Shown here: positions 1 to 11,280 of the stretch, one piece after another | Position numbering within the stretch: the stretch's first letter is position 1 | Layout of the letters: each line of letters opens with the position of its first letter | DNA from: Alentia gelatinosa | Lineage: Eukaryota > Annelida > Polychaeta > Phyllodocida > Polynoidae | Direction of reading: 5' to 3' | NCBI GenBank assembly: GCA_950022655.1 | Contig: OX465584.1 | Location: 52,186,723-52,250,722, forward strand | DNA length: 64,000 nucleotides | Made by a program: the position numbers and the translations under genes | Notes under the pieces: model-generated | The model's database searches: none | Told to the model about the DNA's origin: nothing | What the model saw: only the letters and a program-made list of their open reading frames with translations

Positions 1-140
1 GGAGAATGGACCAAGTTATTTTCATCTCGTGAGTTTCCTTCTAATTATTTTAGCCTGGCACAAACGTCCATAGGTTTAACATTAGGAACTCGTACTCAAC
101 AGGCTTGCGAGTATGGTAACTCACATTCAATGGGCGATAA
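1..140. mobile_element. Partial hairpin-family A element at window edge
   Basis: The first bases (a gaccaagttattttcat segment, then a cttaacatt-type segment and an actcgtactcaa segment) match parts of the hairpin-bearing modular elements at 5155-5425, 11281-11575 and 33107-33405. The element is cut by the window start, so its structure cannot be judged. Confidence 0.45.
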
Positions 141-579
141 ACAGCTGCTCCTAGCTAGCATTGTTAAATAGGATTCTTTTTAGTAAATAGATCAGTGAGC
201 ATAGAACTGACGTGCACAAACGTATAGTAAATCAGAGGAAAGTATGGTAGGGAAATACATGTATATTCACTGAGATAGTAAGGTTAACAATCTCCCTCAC
301 ACAGCAAGGCGTCTGATTCTGTCACAATTACTCAGCCAGGCCGTAGGATGTCGCTACCTACCCCTGCACCCCTAATAACAGTTCTATTCATGACAGCTTA
401 ATAAGTAAGAGACTGGGAGGTGGGGAGTGGGTGGATATGCCTGTCTCTGTGCCGCTGTATCACGTTAACCCGGACTCTCAGAACCCCTGGTTATACGCTG
501 CTGTACAGACAGATGGCGCTGTGATGTGTCGACGTTATACCACCACGTGACTTCTAGAAGTGTAACAGCCTCAGGGCCC

Positions 580-1100
580 CGTTGCTCCACGTTTACGACA
601 GAGCTGTGGATCGCAGAATAGCGATCCGAGGGCTTAAACTTTGCTCCTGACATTTTGCGGATCGCGTCGTAATCGCATAGGCGCATCGCCGCGTAAAATA
701 CGGCTTCTACCGATACTTTTAACGTGGACCTTCACAGCACGGCATATCGCATCGCTGTGGATTAAATACACCCTTATTTGATGTTCTAAATAACGCTCCA
801 CGGTGGCACCACCATCCCCTGTCCCTTGTTCTTCTACCTATAGGAAATAGCGATCCACACCACCAGGTGTCAGGCCAGTTTTAACTGTAATGCCATCTGT
901 ATCTGATTAAAAAACTAATGAATCTTCTTCTGTCTCATTCAATATGTGCCCCTGAATTGTTGTATCACTATCGCATCGTAAAAAGTAGCGATACCGCAGA
1001 AACTCAGCGATACGCTTTTCCAGTCGGATCGTTAAAGTAATCGTAAAAATAAAATTGCGTTCCGATTATAGCTAGCGATACTACAAAAAGTGGAGCAACG
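580..1100. mobile_element. TIR element with GTTGCTCCA ends, copy 1
   Basis: The left end CAGGGCCCCGTTGCTCCAC (572-590) is the exact reverse complement of 1090-1108. Internal sequence with GGATCGCAGAATAGCGA and GCGGATCGC blocks recurs in the copies at 1113-1339 and 7652-8036. No coding sequence is visible, so this is probably a non-autonomous DNA element. Confidence 0.6.
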
Positions 1101-1112
1101 GGGCCCTGGGGG

Positions 1113-1339
1113 TCGCTGCTCAACGTTTTGAGGATGGCAGAATAGCGACCCGAGGTCGAAACTCTTGCTGGGGATACTTTGCAGATCGCATCATAAATAT
1201 GTCGCCATCTATATTCCATTAAAAATCTAATGAACCTTTCACCTATGTCACTGAACATGTGGTGTTGTTAAAAATAATGATACAACATGAAAGTAAAGAT
1301 ACCACATGACATGATCTTTTATTACTGGAGCAACGCTTG
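1113..1339. mobile_element. TIR element with GTTGCTCCA ends, copy 2
   Basis: About 227 bp, starting at a diverged cgctgctcaacg end and finishing at attactggagcaacgc. It is collinear with 7652-8036 once the insertion in that copy is removed, so it serves as the empty-site reference for that insertion. Confidence 0.6.
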
Positions 1340-1382
1340 ACGGGAGAGGGGAGGGGAGGAGGAGAAGATGAAGGAGATGGAT

Positions 1383-1650
1383 GTATTTATCATCCACCTA
1401 ATACAAAGTGTCCATAGAACACACATATGGAGTGTGTATGAACACATCCGGCGCATACGGATATGTTGTATATTCCGGAGGGCGCATACGGAAAGATATT
1501 GCATGCAGAATAATAGGCGATATCAACATGCCACTTGTCCAGAACAGGTGGATAAAAAATACAATAAAGACTGTCCAACAACTAGTGGTTTACGGCCACC
1601 TATCCACAAAACCATCGCTTATTGTCTATGTCTTGATGGATATTTTCTTA
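1383..1650 (+). mobile_element. Hairpin-family B element, centre of hairpin lost
   Basis: A TIR unit runs from tatttatcatccacc to aggtggataaaaa (about 1383-1560) and contains the aatacaaagtgtccatag block seen at 4.6, 33.4 and 40.6 kb. It is followed by the outer right arm of a family-B hairpin (tggtttacggccacc, then tccacaaaaccatcg). The central loop present at 55926-56062 is missing here. Confidence 0.6.
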
Positions 1651-1660
1651 CTCTGTTATA

Positions 1661-2080
1661 GTCGGCAGCTGATTGCGTCAGTCCGCGGTATTATTGACAC
1701 TCTAAATTAATCTGCTCAGCTCCTTTTTTCTGTGCTTTAGTCATGCAGATAAGCATCTATCAGTAAGGGTCTTTATCTGCTCCCAGAGTGACGACCCATA
1801 GAGACAGGCGACGCCACCCTATCAGCCTATCTAGAATGTCATCTTCTGAAGATATAGTTACCATAGCAACCCGAGAGGCGGAGCGGTAGAGGTGATGCGG
1901 GCAACAGCGAGGGTGGGAGTAGGTGCCCTGGAGAGGAGGGTGGGTGGCGATTCTCCCGCACCACCTTTTAGACCTACGTTATCAGACGCTACTTTGATCT
2001 GATACCGCTGATTGCACCATATTCCTATGGTCTACATATTCTAAATCTCGGCTATGCAGCACTCCCAATCCCCACCCTTA
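1661..2080. other. Low-copy spacer
   Basis: No gene or convincing repeat seen. A GC-rich, CpG-containing stretch lies around 1850-1980. Confidence 0.5.
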
Positions 2081-3585
2081 TGCTACGTTTACACCATGTT
2101 CCTGGCGACCCCGGCAGCCATAGCAGCCGAAACTGTTGCAGATGGCATGGAGGTCATAAATGAGTGTTTCACCATTTTCCCAGTGACCCAGGCAGCCACA
2201 ACAGCCGAAATGTAGAGTTATAAATGTGCGTTTACTCAATGATCCCAGTGACCCCAGCGGCCATGGCCGTCAAAACATAGAGCGCTGTTTCAGATAGTCA
2301 CAGAAGTCATAAATTTCCATTTACACTATGATCCCTGTGACCCCAGCAACCATGGCAGTTGAAACGCAGAGCACAGTTGCAGATGGTCTATTGTGCAGAA
2401 GTTATAAATGTGCCTTTATACTATGATCCCAAGATTGCTGGCAGCCATGGCATCCGAAACATAGAGTGCTGCTGCAGATGGTCACGGAATTCATAAATGT
2501 GCATCTATACTATGATCCCAGTGTAGCTGGCAGCCATGGCATCCGAAACGGAGGGCACTGTTGCAGATTGTCACAGAAGTCATAAATGTAAGTTTTCACC
2601 AGCTTCTGGGTGACTCAACAGCTATGGCAGCTGAAACGTACAGCACTGTAGCAGATAGTCACGGAAGCCATAAATGTGTATTTACACTATGATCCCAGTG
2701 ACCCCAGCGGCCATGGCAGTCAAAACATGGAGCGCTGTTTCAGATAATCACAGAAGTTATACATGTGCCTTTACACTATGATCACAGTGACCCCAACTGC
2801 CATGGTAGCCGAAATGTAGAGCACTATTGCAGAAGGTCATGAAAATTTCATAAATGTGCGTTTACTCAATGATCCCTCTGACCCTGGCGGCCATGGCAGC
2901 CGAAACATAGAGCACTGTTGCAGATGGTCACGGAATTCATAAATGTGTAACTATACTATGATCCCAGTTACCCTGGCGGCCATGGCAGCTGAAACGTAGA
3001 GCACTGTTGCAGATAGTCACGGAAGCCATAAATGTGTATTTACACTATGATCCCGGTGACCCCAGCGGCCATGGCAGTCAAAACATGGAGCGCTGTTTCA
3101 GATAGTCACAGAAGTTATAAATGTACCTTTACACTATGATCCCAGTGACCCCGGCTGCCATGGCAGCCGAAATGTAGAGCACTATTGCAGAATCACGGAA
3201 GTCATAAATGTGCGTTTACTCAATGATCCCACTGACCCCAGTGGCCATGCCTGCCGAAACATAGAGCGCTGTTGCAGATGGTCACAGAAATCATAAATGT
3301 GCATTTACACCAAGAGCTCGGTGACCCATGCAGCCATGGCAGCCGAAATGTAGAGCACTGTTTCAGATGGTCACGGAAGTCATAAATGTGCGTTTACACT
3401 ATGATCCCGGTGACCCCAGCGGCCATGGCAGTCAAAACATGGAGTGCTGTTTCAGATAGTCACAGAAGTTATAAATGTGCCTTTACACTATGATCCCGGT
3501 GACCCTGCAGCCATGCCAACCGAAACGTAGAGCGCTCTTGAAATGTAGCCTCGGTGGCCGCCGGGAACATAGTGTAAACGAAGCA
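2081..3585. mobile_element. TIR element filled by a ~90-bp minisatellite
   Basis: The ends are imperfect inverted repeats: the left begins tgctacgtttacaccatg and continues into ttcctggcgacc; the right end reads ccgggaacatagtgtaaacg then aagca. Between them lie about 16-17 tandem copies of a ~90-bp unit (spacing of the GCCATGGCAGYC core about 90 at 2711, 2801, 2891, 2981). Each unit carries its own CGTTTACACTATGATCCC..GTGACC segment resembling the left terminus, so the array may have grown from the terminal repeat. Confidence 0.7.
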
Positions 3586-3589
3586 TTGC

Positions 3590-4310
3590 ATACCCATACG
3601 CATCTATCCATGTTCCCAACTCATCACTCATGTTGAAACCATTAAAAAACGCCTAGGACGTGTAGGGACAGAGAACTGGTAAATGTGTTCATCTCACAGG
3701 ATTGCGTTTATTTGAGGGAGAACATATCTTTTTACCAGAAGGCCTCTCAGGATACAATATCGTTCTTTAGTTCCAGGCCAGAAGAAAATAAGTGGCCACA
3801 GATTAATACAAAGCCCGTCATGCCATACACAATAAACACGGCTTGCCTGTCTATTGTGCAAGAAATGGGGAACATCAAAAGTACGTTAGTTTCCATTGCA
3901 ATCGGTTGAACAGAAAATCTTGCTCTGCCTGAGGGATTGTTTGAGAAAGATGTTTGTAGGAATTCTTTGAGGCTCAGTCGCCAGGTTTTCACAGTATTGA
4001 AGACTAATGCAGAAATGGCACCTTTTAAATGTGCTTTTGCGTAAAAGATCTTTACCTGAGTGATTGAGTTTATTGGCAAGTAGAACGGTGTAGATAATGT
4101 AAAAGGCAGAGGGGAATGTAAAGGATTGCATTCAAACAAAGTGATTAGACCAAGTAAGTGATTTGAGAAACATAAGGGATTTAGTATGAGTAGGATGGTT
4201 TAGATAGTATGAAATAGGGACTGGAGGGCTCAGACGCACAAGGTAGATAAACATGTAGGATATGAAAGTAAGATGTAGCCACAGTACAGGAAGTATCTGT
4301 GACAGACATA
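3590..4310. other. Low-copy spacer
   Basis: Moderately AT-rich. Opposing open frames of up to 130 codons at 3747-4139 have no recognisable domain or composition bias. A short tttacctgagtgatt block recurs near 56363. Confidence 0.4.
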
Positions 4311-4745
4311 TACACAATATTAAAATACAAACAACTGTATGCTCCGAGGAGTTGACACGTAGTAATGTCCGAGCGCATGCGAGTAAATTCGTAGGAGCAT
4401 ACAACCGCTTTTATCTGAAACAAGTCTATATTTTTGTATTTATTATCCACCTTTTCTGGACAAGTGGCATACCGATATTAGTTCATTTAGGTGCGCATTA
4501 TTTTTTCAGATACAGTATTTTTCTGTATACCCCGGCTTTCTCGTTATGCTCGGGTATGGTGATACATACTCCCTATGTGTTGTCTATGGACACTGTGTAT
4601 TGGGTAGATATATTTGTATGCACCTGGTATGTCGATACACACTCCCTATGTGTGGTCTATGGACACTGTGTATTGGGTAGATGTATTTGTGTGTTCCTGG
4701 TATGTCGATACATGCTCCCCATGTGTTGTCTATGGACACTTTGTC
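4310..4745 (-). mobile_element. Hairpin-family B element with internal tandem expansion
   Basis: On the minus strand a TIR unit (tttattatccacc end near 4440) sits next to a hairpin whose loop core GAGCGCATGCGAG lies at 4371-4383. The arms pair tgtatgctccgaggag (about 4337) with the gtaggagcataca segment (about 4391). From about 4550 the module ccctatgtgt..tctatggacact..tgtattgggtagat repeats about three times with a ~75-bp period. Confidence 0.65.
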
Positions 4746-4850
4746 TCGTTTGGATGCACTGTAATGGTCACTTGCCTTCGCCTCGATGACGATTGTGGAG
4801 CATCCAAACTCATGGAGTATGGTCTATTTATACGATTCTCGATGCAGTTC
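4745..4850. mobile_element. Hairpin-family A remnant split by a MITE
   Basis: Short arms tttggatgc (4750-4758) and gcatccaaa (4800-4808) flank the loop cttgccttcgcctcgatg (4771-4788), the reverse complement of the family GAGGCGAAG loop. The right part matches 8926-8990, including tttatttatacgatt. The 284-bp MITE at 4853 interrupts it. Confidence 0.6.
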
Positions 4851-4852
4851 TA

Positions 4853-5136
4853 AGGCCCGGCGTCCACCTACTACGATATGGCTCCGATATGCTCTACAAT
4901 GCACCTCCCGATAGAAAATCAAAATCGCGTCAGAAGGTCACCTTATATCGGGGTAGTTGACCACGTTCCTGCGATTAGAAACCAATAAAAAACACATGCA
5001 ATGCGTGGTGGGTTGGCATGTCTAGACATATGTCTACGATTTTGCACCTTCCCGATATGTCTCCGATATTTGCTTTTTGTATCGGTGCCATATCGGTAGG
5101 TCTAAATCTCTATTGTAGTAGGTGGACGCCAGGCCT
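4853..5136 (-). mobile_element. 284-bp MITE (AGGCC..TCCACC ends), copy 1
   Basis: Both ends carry the ~25-bp inverted repeat with core GGCGTCCACCTACTACGATA and are flanked by TA. The same sequence occurs at 12722-13005, 36336-36619 and 59158-59440. There is no coding capacity. TA flanks fit a Tc1/mariner-type or PIF-like mobiliser, but no transposase is in the window. Confidence 0.85.
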
Positions 5137-5154
5137 TAGAATGAAACTGACGGG

Positions 5155-5425
5155 ATGAGAATAACTTGGTCCGTACTCCATCGAGTTTGACTGCGGTGTA
5201 ATTCCCTAAGCAAAGCTGAGTGAATTACATAGCAGTCAAACGAGGTGGAGTGCGGACCAAGTTATTTTCATGAGTGGGTTTCTGATTTGATCCCACCCCG
5301 TATAACATCGTTTATTGATGAAATAACTCACCAAATTAGCCATTGAGTATCGGGTACATTACCGTCACATCCATGGAGTACGAGTTCTTGACGTTAAGCC
5401 CATGGAGAAAAATAACGTGATAATA
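5155..5425 (+). mobile_element. Hairpin-family A element
   Basis: Near-perfect arms of about 50 nt (5155-5204 and 5221-5271) flank the loop cctaagcaaagctgag (about 5205-5220). The loop tip can fold as AGC-AAA-GCT. The hairpin is followed by a unit starting tttgatcccaccccg and ending with the family block gttaagcccatgg. Confidence 0.75.
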
Positions 5426-5430
5426 TCATG

Positions 5431-5688
5431 AAACATCACAAAATTTCATATGATTGTTTATGAGTTGTCTTCGCGGCATGATACCACGAAGCGGAGCTGA
5501 GTGATATTTGTAGTGGAAGACAACGAAAGGCATATAAACAATCATATGAAATTGAGTGATGTTTAGATTTTATCCTACCCTGTTACATGTTTTTAACTTC
5601 ATATGTCACCAGTGGCATATAAATATTTTATGCCATAACCGTGGCATACAGTCACACCATGGAGATTTATATGAGGGGTAGGATTATA
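5431..5688 (+). mobile_element. Hairpin-family A element with ATCCTACCC unit
   Basis: The hairpin has arms 5431-5485 and about 5503-5563, with loop acgaagcggagctgagt whose tip pairs as AGC-GGA-GCT. A TIR unit follows at 5567-5688, bounded by tttatcctaccc and ggggtaggattata, with internal tggcatataaatattttatg and ccgtggcatacagtcac blocks. Confidence 0.8.
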
Positions 5689-5689
5689 T

Positions 5690-5996
5690 ATAAGTCTCTG
5701 CCAGGCAGGCAGGATTCTTCCAGGTGACGAGCTGTTTACTCAATGAGGGCAGTTCCTGCGAGCCGCGCGTCCCTCGAGACCCGAATGTCGTCTGGTCTCT
5801 GGACAAAGCGCGGGAAAACAGGGAAAGGTCATTATTTACACCACTGGGGAGCAGGCGCTTAAAAGGGACAAGCGGACTTATCATCCAAACATCTGAAGCC
5901 GGGTAATCGGGAGTGTGGGCGGGGGCCAGAGAGGGGACGCACAGACAGACGTGCTGTGAATGGTTCCGCGGTCTTGCGCATGCCCGCTGTGAAGCT
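5690..5996. other. Low-copy GC-moderate spacer
   Basis: Two opposing ~60-codon frames overlap here without any recognisable family. No repeat identified. Confidence 0.4.
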
Positions 5997-6218
5997 GGGG
6001 CCCGTTTAATTATCTAAGATCGTACATGAAGACCCTTTTTCTATACCTCGTACAAGGGTTATTGTTTAATGATATTTAATTCTGTTCACTAAGACAGTCA
6101 TAGCCGTCCATAATGTCGTCCATAATTGTTGAATAAAGTTGACCCACATCGTCACTGGGTCTCTATGCCGTACAGAAAACGGTCTACATGTAGGATCCTA
6201 GATTATCAAACGGGTCCC
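5997..6218 (+). mobile_element. MITE with GGGCCCGTTTAAT ends, copy 1
   Basis: The left end ggggcccgtttaat..atcgtacatgaagacc and right end gattatcaaacgggtccc are inverted relatives. A second copy in opposite orientation lies at about 27176-27412 and shares the ctataccTCGTACAAGGGTTA block. Confidence 0.7.
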
Positions 6219-7600
6219 AGGTTTCGTTAGAATCTCCCAGGAGATATTATCTACATCCATATTTCAACTCTGACAAAAAATAAAGACATACCCCAGACCC
6301 CTTCCACATATACAAGAAAACTTCTTACTGCTCTGGATTGAGACAATTCCGTAAAGAACTGAAGACCATATAAAAGTATTTTGTTCTGAGCTCTTGTTGG
6401 GGTTTGCACTTGGTATGCAGGGCAGTAGGGGTTTGGCTAGCACGGGAAAATCTCAGGGGTCTTCTATGCGGGTGAGTCCAGAGAAAAGCACTAAAAAAAA
6501 GCGGACAAAACCACTCTGAAGGGATTTTCTTCGCAAAGAAAGAGGAAAGGTTAGTGAGCTATGACTTTTACTTAATCAGCCCATTGGAAAGATCTAGTAG
6601 GATATGGAACAAAAGAAGAGGGCTTTGATACTGGAAGCCTAGACCGAATCTGATTTAGAGTTGGAAACTAAGAAAGGACATAAGTTAGAGGGGGTGGCTT
6701 AGAAGGGATCTTAAACACTAAGTAGGGAGCTAATATGAGACTCCTAGTACTTAAGGGGTAATTCCACCAGGACGTGCGATATATGCCGATCATGGCCGAT
6801 TTGTTGACTCGCTAGGTCGGGATGAATCGTGTGAGAATATCTGGTTGAATTGCTGCAGTGGAATAATTCCCTTTGAGCGATGATATTGGCTACACACGCA
6901 GTGGTAAGTGCAGGACAGGATATTACAAGATTCATCACGATTCATCAAGATGCAGGAACATGCTACAAGACACAGCCCGACCTTGTCTGGCAAAAAATGT
7001 GCTCGTAGAATCAACCCTTTAAGGGGGTGTTCCACTGGGCCGACGGTAGCCGATTCCGTAGCCAGACAATCGCCGATTATTATCGGATGCCCTAGAATTT
7101 CTCAAATCTTTGAAAATGGTCATTTATTAAACTATTATTATCAGAATTAAATGAATTATAACACGTGAGCTTCCTCTTAAGGGCTCAGGAACAATTGATC
7201 GGGTGAGAAATCGGCCTGGTGGATTGTGCCCTTTAGGGAACTAATACGTGACAATTTGTAAAATGGCGTTTTAAATTGTTTCCAGGTATTTAATGATAAG
7301 GGGACATAGTGAGTGTGTCTGAATTACATCTGGTCCTTGTTGCTTTTGGTCGGTAATATTTACCGAGAGTGTACCCTCCTACCTAACGTTATATGTAGTG
7401 GATATCGCAAATGTTATTAATCGAGAACATGAACGTGGAACGGTAGATGGTCGCATTAGCAAGAATCTATTGTGCATCTATGAGGCAGAGAAAGCTTACT
7501 ACGAGGAAGAGTGATGACTTATAGTGTAGCTGAAACTCTATCCACTAAGGTTACCATGGCTGGAGAGCACCATGTTCAACCATATTCCCCCTACTCCCCA
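6219..7600. other. Low-copy region with a degenerate ~270-bp direct repeat
   Basis: No gene is supported. Two segments near 6750 and 7018 share ttaagggg..ttccac..gg..gacg in direct orientation, which may mark the same element end twice. Confidence 0.35.
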
Positions 7601-7651
7601 GGGTGTGTGTGTGTGTGTGTGGGGGTGGGGGGGGGGTGGGGGGGGGGGGGT
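7601..7651. repeat. GT microsatellite and poly-G tract
   Basis: A (GT)n run passes into GGGGGTGGGGGGGGGG-type sequence directly against the GTTGCTCCA end at 7652. Prone to slippage and assembly error. Confidence 0.9.
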
Positions 7652-8036
7652 CGTTGCTCCACGTTTTGTGGATCGCAGAATAGCAACCCGAGGTCGAAAC
7701 CGTTGCTCCAGATTATTTGCGGATCGCATCATAAATATGTCGCCATCTATATTCAATCAAAGATCGTATAAACCTTTCACCTATGTCACTGAAAATGTGG
7801 TGCTATAAAAAGTAGTTGAAGGTAAATCCACAAAAAACCCGACGAGTTGATCTTAAAGATAGGACAGTTTATTTGGGATTGTTGTACATCGAAATAGGGG
7901 GGGGGGGGGGCAAATTCAATACTTGGTCGCAACGTTTCGTCTCAATTAATGAGACTTCTTCAGGCAGTATAAAAAGTAGTGATACTGATGAAAATTACGA
8001 TACAAATTGACACGATCTGATATTACTGGAGCAGTG
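7652..8036. mobile_element. TIR element with GTTGCTCCA ends, copy 3, interrupted
   Basis: Runs from cgttgctccacg to attactggagcag. Removing the insertion at 7817-7967 and one target duplication leaves about 221 bp collinear with 1113-1339. Confidence 0.7.
7817..7967 (-). mobile_element. Penelope-like terminal fragment (hammerhead-like)
   Basis: This insertion is flanked by a 13-bp target duplication TATAAAAAGTAGT (7804-7816 and 7968-7980). On the minus strand, 7966-7928 reads CTGAAGA, then a GTCTC/GAGAC stem with an ATTAATT loop, then GAAAC. That order of CTGANGA, helix II and GAAA is typical of hammerhead motifs in Penelope-like retroelement terminal repeats (established family knowledge). 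The expected UH cleavage position after stem III is not obvious, so activity is doubtful. A poly-G run at about 7898-7910 lies inside. Confidence 0.6.
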
Positions 8037-8039
8037 CTT

Positions 8040-8565
8040 CCCCCACATTTCTCAGAGCAACCATTCCTAGACCACATACAGCACCACAGACAGCTATTAC
8101 AGGGAAGAACCTGCCCCTATCGCCGTGACACCAGCATGCTTTGATTACAGCCACACCTTCCGGGCACAAGCGCTAGATCACGTGAGCTTGGTCACGTGGT
8201 TCTCGCCATCACCACGGATACCACCAGGGGTCGCTGGCGACGTCCCCCCTGGCGGGAGGGAGAGGTAGCGTGAGGGGGCGGGACCTAATAAGGCCCCGAA
8301 ATGGATACGGCATCATATTACGGTATTAACCCGTGTTGTTTGTGAGCGGGCACATCTTAATGCTGTTTCCGGGCCCTGGGGCCACCCTGGAAGAAAATGT
8401 AAGGAAAAGTGCGAGGTAAAATACCTGCCCGGAAAGTGAAACGACGTGCATGCGTAATTTGCCTGAAGGGATTCACTTCATCAGCTGAAGATTGAGCCTG
8501 ATGCAGAGATTATTCTGAACAGCTTCAGCGCAGAGTACGATTTATATACCTCGTATACTATCAAG
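8040..8565. other. Low-copy spacer with CACGTG sites
   Basis: No gene seen. Two CACGTG sites near 8178 and 8193 lie in a CpG-containing stretch; regulatory use is only possible. Confidence 0.3.
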
Positions 8566-8569
8566 AAAC

Positions 8570-8790
8570 GTCATAAAACTTCATTTGATTGTTTATATGG
8601 TGTGACTTGTCTTCTTGGAATGATAACCTGAAGCGGATCTGAGTGATATATGTAGCAGAAGACAAAGAACTCCGTGCAAAAAATTGTATGAAATTGAGTG
8701 GTGTTTAGGTTTGATCCTACCCCGTCACATGATTTTAATTTCATCTGTCACCCTCGGCATATAAATATTTTATGGCATAACCAAAGTAGG
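8570..8790 (+). mobile_element. Hairpin-family A element, right end lost
   Basis: The hairpin has loop cctgaagcggatctgagtga (about 8627-8646) with arms related to 5431-5563. It is followed by tttgatcctaccccgtcac and the tggcat ataaatattttatgg block. The terminal ggggtaggataa is absent, so the copy is truncated. Confidence 0.7.
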
Positions 8791-8865
8791 TAAATTGAAT
8801 TATTCTGATATTGTGATGCTATTCTAATGTCCGTTAAATAAATCCAGAACCGCACATTAGTCGTA

Positions 8866-8990
8866 AGATAAACAATACTCCACTTATTTTGATGCGGCAT
8901 AATCATCACTCAGCTTCGCCTCATTAACGATTGCAGCGCATTCAAACTAGTTAAGTATAGTTTATTTATACGATTCCTAATCCAGTTCTA
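8866..8990 (-). mobile_element. Hairpin-family A hairpin, reverse orientation
   Basis: Imperfect arms 8866-8906 and 8926-8969 flank the loop cactcagcttcgcctcatt (8907-8925), the exact complement of the consensus AATGAGGCGAAGCTGAGTG. Confidence 0.65.
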
Positions 8991-9295
8991 TATGAGTCTC
9001 TCAGATTAGACTGCAAAACGGCATACTCTGAGGGTCTCATCTTCTCGCTGTGGCGGATAGCCCAATGTGTGTCCGACTGATCAATCAACTGAATGGGACT
9101 TTAACGCGTTTCTTTATTCCTTAATTACAGTTAGGTTCCCCTAAGTAGGTTTCTCCTCTGTGGAGTGGGCTTAAAGCTTCTGGGATAAGACACATAAACG
9201 TGGTATTTATATGCTTTGGATTGGATTGGTGACAGAATGTTTTCATCCTTCAAAGTTGATATGAAGCAAATACTCCGTGAATATGTTATAAAAAA
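8991..9295. other. Low-copy spacer
   Basis: Nothing recognised. Confidence 0.4.
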
Positions 9296-9304
9296 AATTG
9301 TAAG

Positions 9305-10306
9305 GCCCGCCCCTCACACATCGAGAGAACGGCCTGTGTGTAGAGTGGTCAGTGCACCTGTCACACACCTCCCTCACACAGTGAGAGAGCAGGCCTGAGT
9401 GTAGAGTGGTCAGTGCACCTGACACACACCTCCCCTCACACAGTGAGAGAGCAGGCCTGTGTGTAGAGCGGTCAGTACACCTGACACACACCTCCCCTCA
9501 CACAGTGAGAGAGCAGGCCTGAGTGTAGAGTGGTCAGTGCACCTGACACACACCTCCCCTCACACAGTGAGAGAGCAGGCCTGTGTGTAGAGTGGTCAGT
9601 GCACCTGTCACACACCTCCCCTCACACAGTGAGAGAGCAGGCCTGTGTGTAGAGTGGTCATTGCACCTGGCACACACTGCCCCTCACACAGTGAGAGAGC
9701 AGGCCTGTGTGTAGAGTGGTCAGTGCACCTGTCACACACCTCCCCTCACACAGTGAGAGAGCAGGCCTGAGTGTAGAGCGGTCAGTGCACCTGTCACACA
9801 CCTCCCCTCACACAGTGAGAGAGCAGGCCTGTGTGTAGAGCGGTCAGTACACCTGACACACACTGCCCCTCACACAGTGAGAGAGCAGGCCTGTGTGTAG
9901 AGCGGTCAGTGCACCTGGCACACACCTCCCCTCACACAGTGAGAGAGCAGGCCTGTGTGTAGAGTGGTCAGTGCACCTGACACACACCTCCCCTCACACA
10001 GTGAGAGAGCAGGCCTGAGTGTAGAGCGGTCAGTGCACCTGTCACACACCTCCCCTCACACAGTGAGAGAGCAGGCCTGTGTGTAGAGCGGTCAGTACAC
10101 CTGACACACACTGCCCCTCACACAGTGAGAGAGCAGGCCTGTGTGTAGAGCGGTCAGTGCACCTGGCACACACCTCCCCTCACACAGTGAGAGAGCAGGC
10201 CTGTGTGTAGAGTGGTCAGTGCACCTGACACACACCTCCCCTCACACAGTGAGAGAGCAGGCCTGTGTGTAGAGTGGTCAGTGCACCTGTCACACACCTC
10301 CTCTCA
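9305..10306. repeat. 62-bp tandem array (about 16 copies)
   Basis: The unit core is CACAGTGAGAGAGCAGGCCT followed by GWGTGTAGAGYGGTCAGTRC. Core spacing is 62 bp (9381, 9443, 9505). Variants alternate (GAGTG/GTGTG, CTGACAC/CTGTCAC/CTGGCAC), and a four-unit block appears duplicated (about 9720-9960 versus 9968-10200), which suggests a higher-order repeat. No TIR at the borders. Confidence 0.95.
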
Positions 10307-10505
10307 ATGTGTTCATTGTGACTAAGTCTGAGAGTGTGTACCAAGTGTGTCCTTCCATGTGAAAACAATTCGCCATTGTTCATTGAGACTGGCCAAAGCA
10401 CATTGTCATGAGATTTTTGTACCAGAAGAGAATTGTCTAAGACTAGGGGAAAGGTGCGAAGTACATCTGTCTCAGGTACAGTAGTCCCTTGTGTGAATCC
10501 CTCTT

Positions 10506-11030
10506 AAAGGAATATTGGTGAATTTGACTTAAACATTAAAACGCACGTCATTTTCCTGAAACTTCAACATAATGATTTCTAAGTGTTGAGGTACACATAT
10601 CTAACATAAAAATCAGGGGTCACTATGCTCGTTTTTGATTTAGAGATCAATATTACAATGATTTTATAATAGAATATAAAATATTCTAAAAAGTTGTTTT
10701 TCATATAGTAAAACCCATGTCATTTTCCTCAAACTTTCAAAGAATATAGATGATGTATAGTACTACACATTTAGGTTTTAAAATTCATAGCTCAACATGC
10801 TTGTTTTTGAAAGAATTGAAGAACCATATTTTTCAGTACATTCCCTATGTAAATCAAGTAAATATGTATTGGCCTATTCTACCTCATATTATTGCATAAA
10901 CTGGGCAAAATTTAAATTAACTAGAATGAATCACAATTTAGAATGAATCACAATGAGCCAGTTTTGACTGATAATTGACAGTATTAAAAAATCACGAGGT
11001 AGCGCCACTGAGAATTGTAGGATACGCCTT
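10506..11030 (+). mobile_element. AT-rich TIR element (AAGG..CCTT), copy 1
   Basis: Shares with 24880-25414 and, reversed, 61403-61851 the blocks ttttcctcaaac, tgatttagagatcaatat, gaatgaatcacaa and a gccac-type end. The terminus resembles AAAGGCATATC..GATATGCCTTT of the third copy. No ORF. Confidence 0.65.
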
Positions 11031-11280
11031 CAATGTATTTGTGTTGTGTTCGTGTGAGTAGTAAAGGGAATTGTGGGTTTGGATCGGGCACTGCGGAAGC
11101 GAGTAGTATATAAAGCCTTGGGTTTTCTGCGGGTGAACCATCCGTAATCTCACACTAATAAATATGATTCGAATCAGTTGGCTCTATTGTCCCGTTTTTA
11201 CTGTAGTTAAGGCTATGTAGTGCAAATGTCAAATGCTAGTTTGGGTACTTAGCAATATAGCAAGTAATGCTCACATTAGA

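Noticed and set aside
7928..7966. Active hammerhead ribozyme
   Set aside because: The CTGANGA-stem-GAAA core is present but the cleavage-site U/H after stem III is not evident, so only a relic is claimed.
9305..10306. CRISPR-like regular array
   Set aside because: The whole 62-bp unit repeats, with no unique spacers; it is a plain tandem repeat in eukaryotic-looking DNA.
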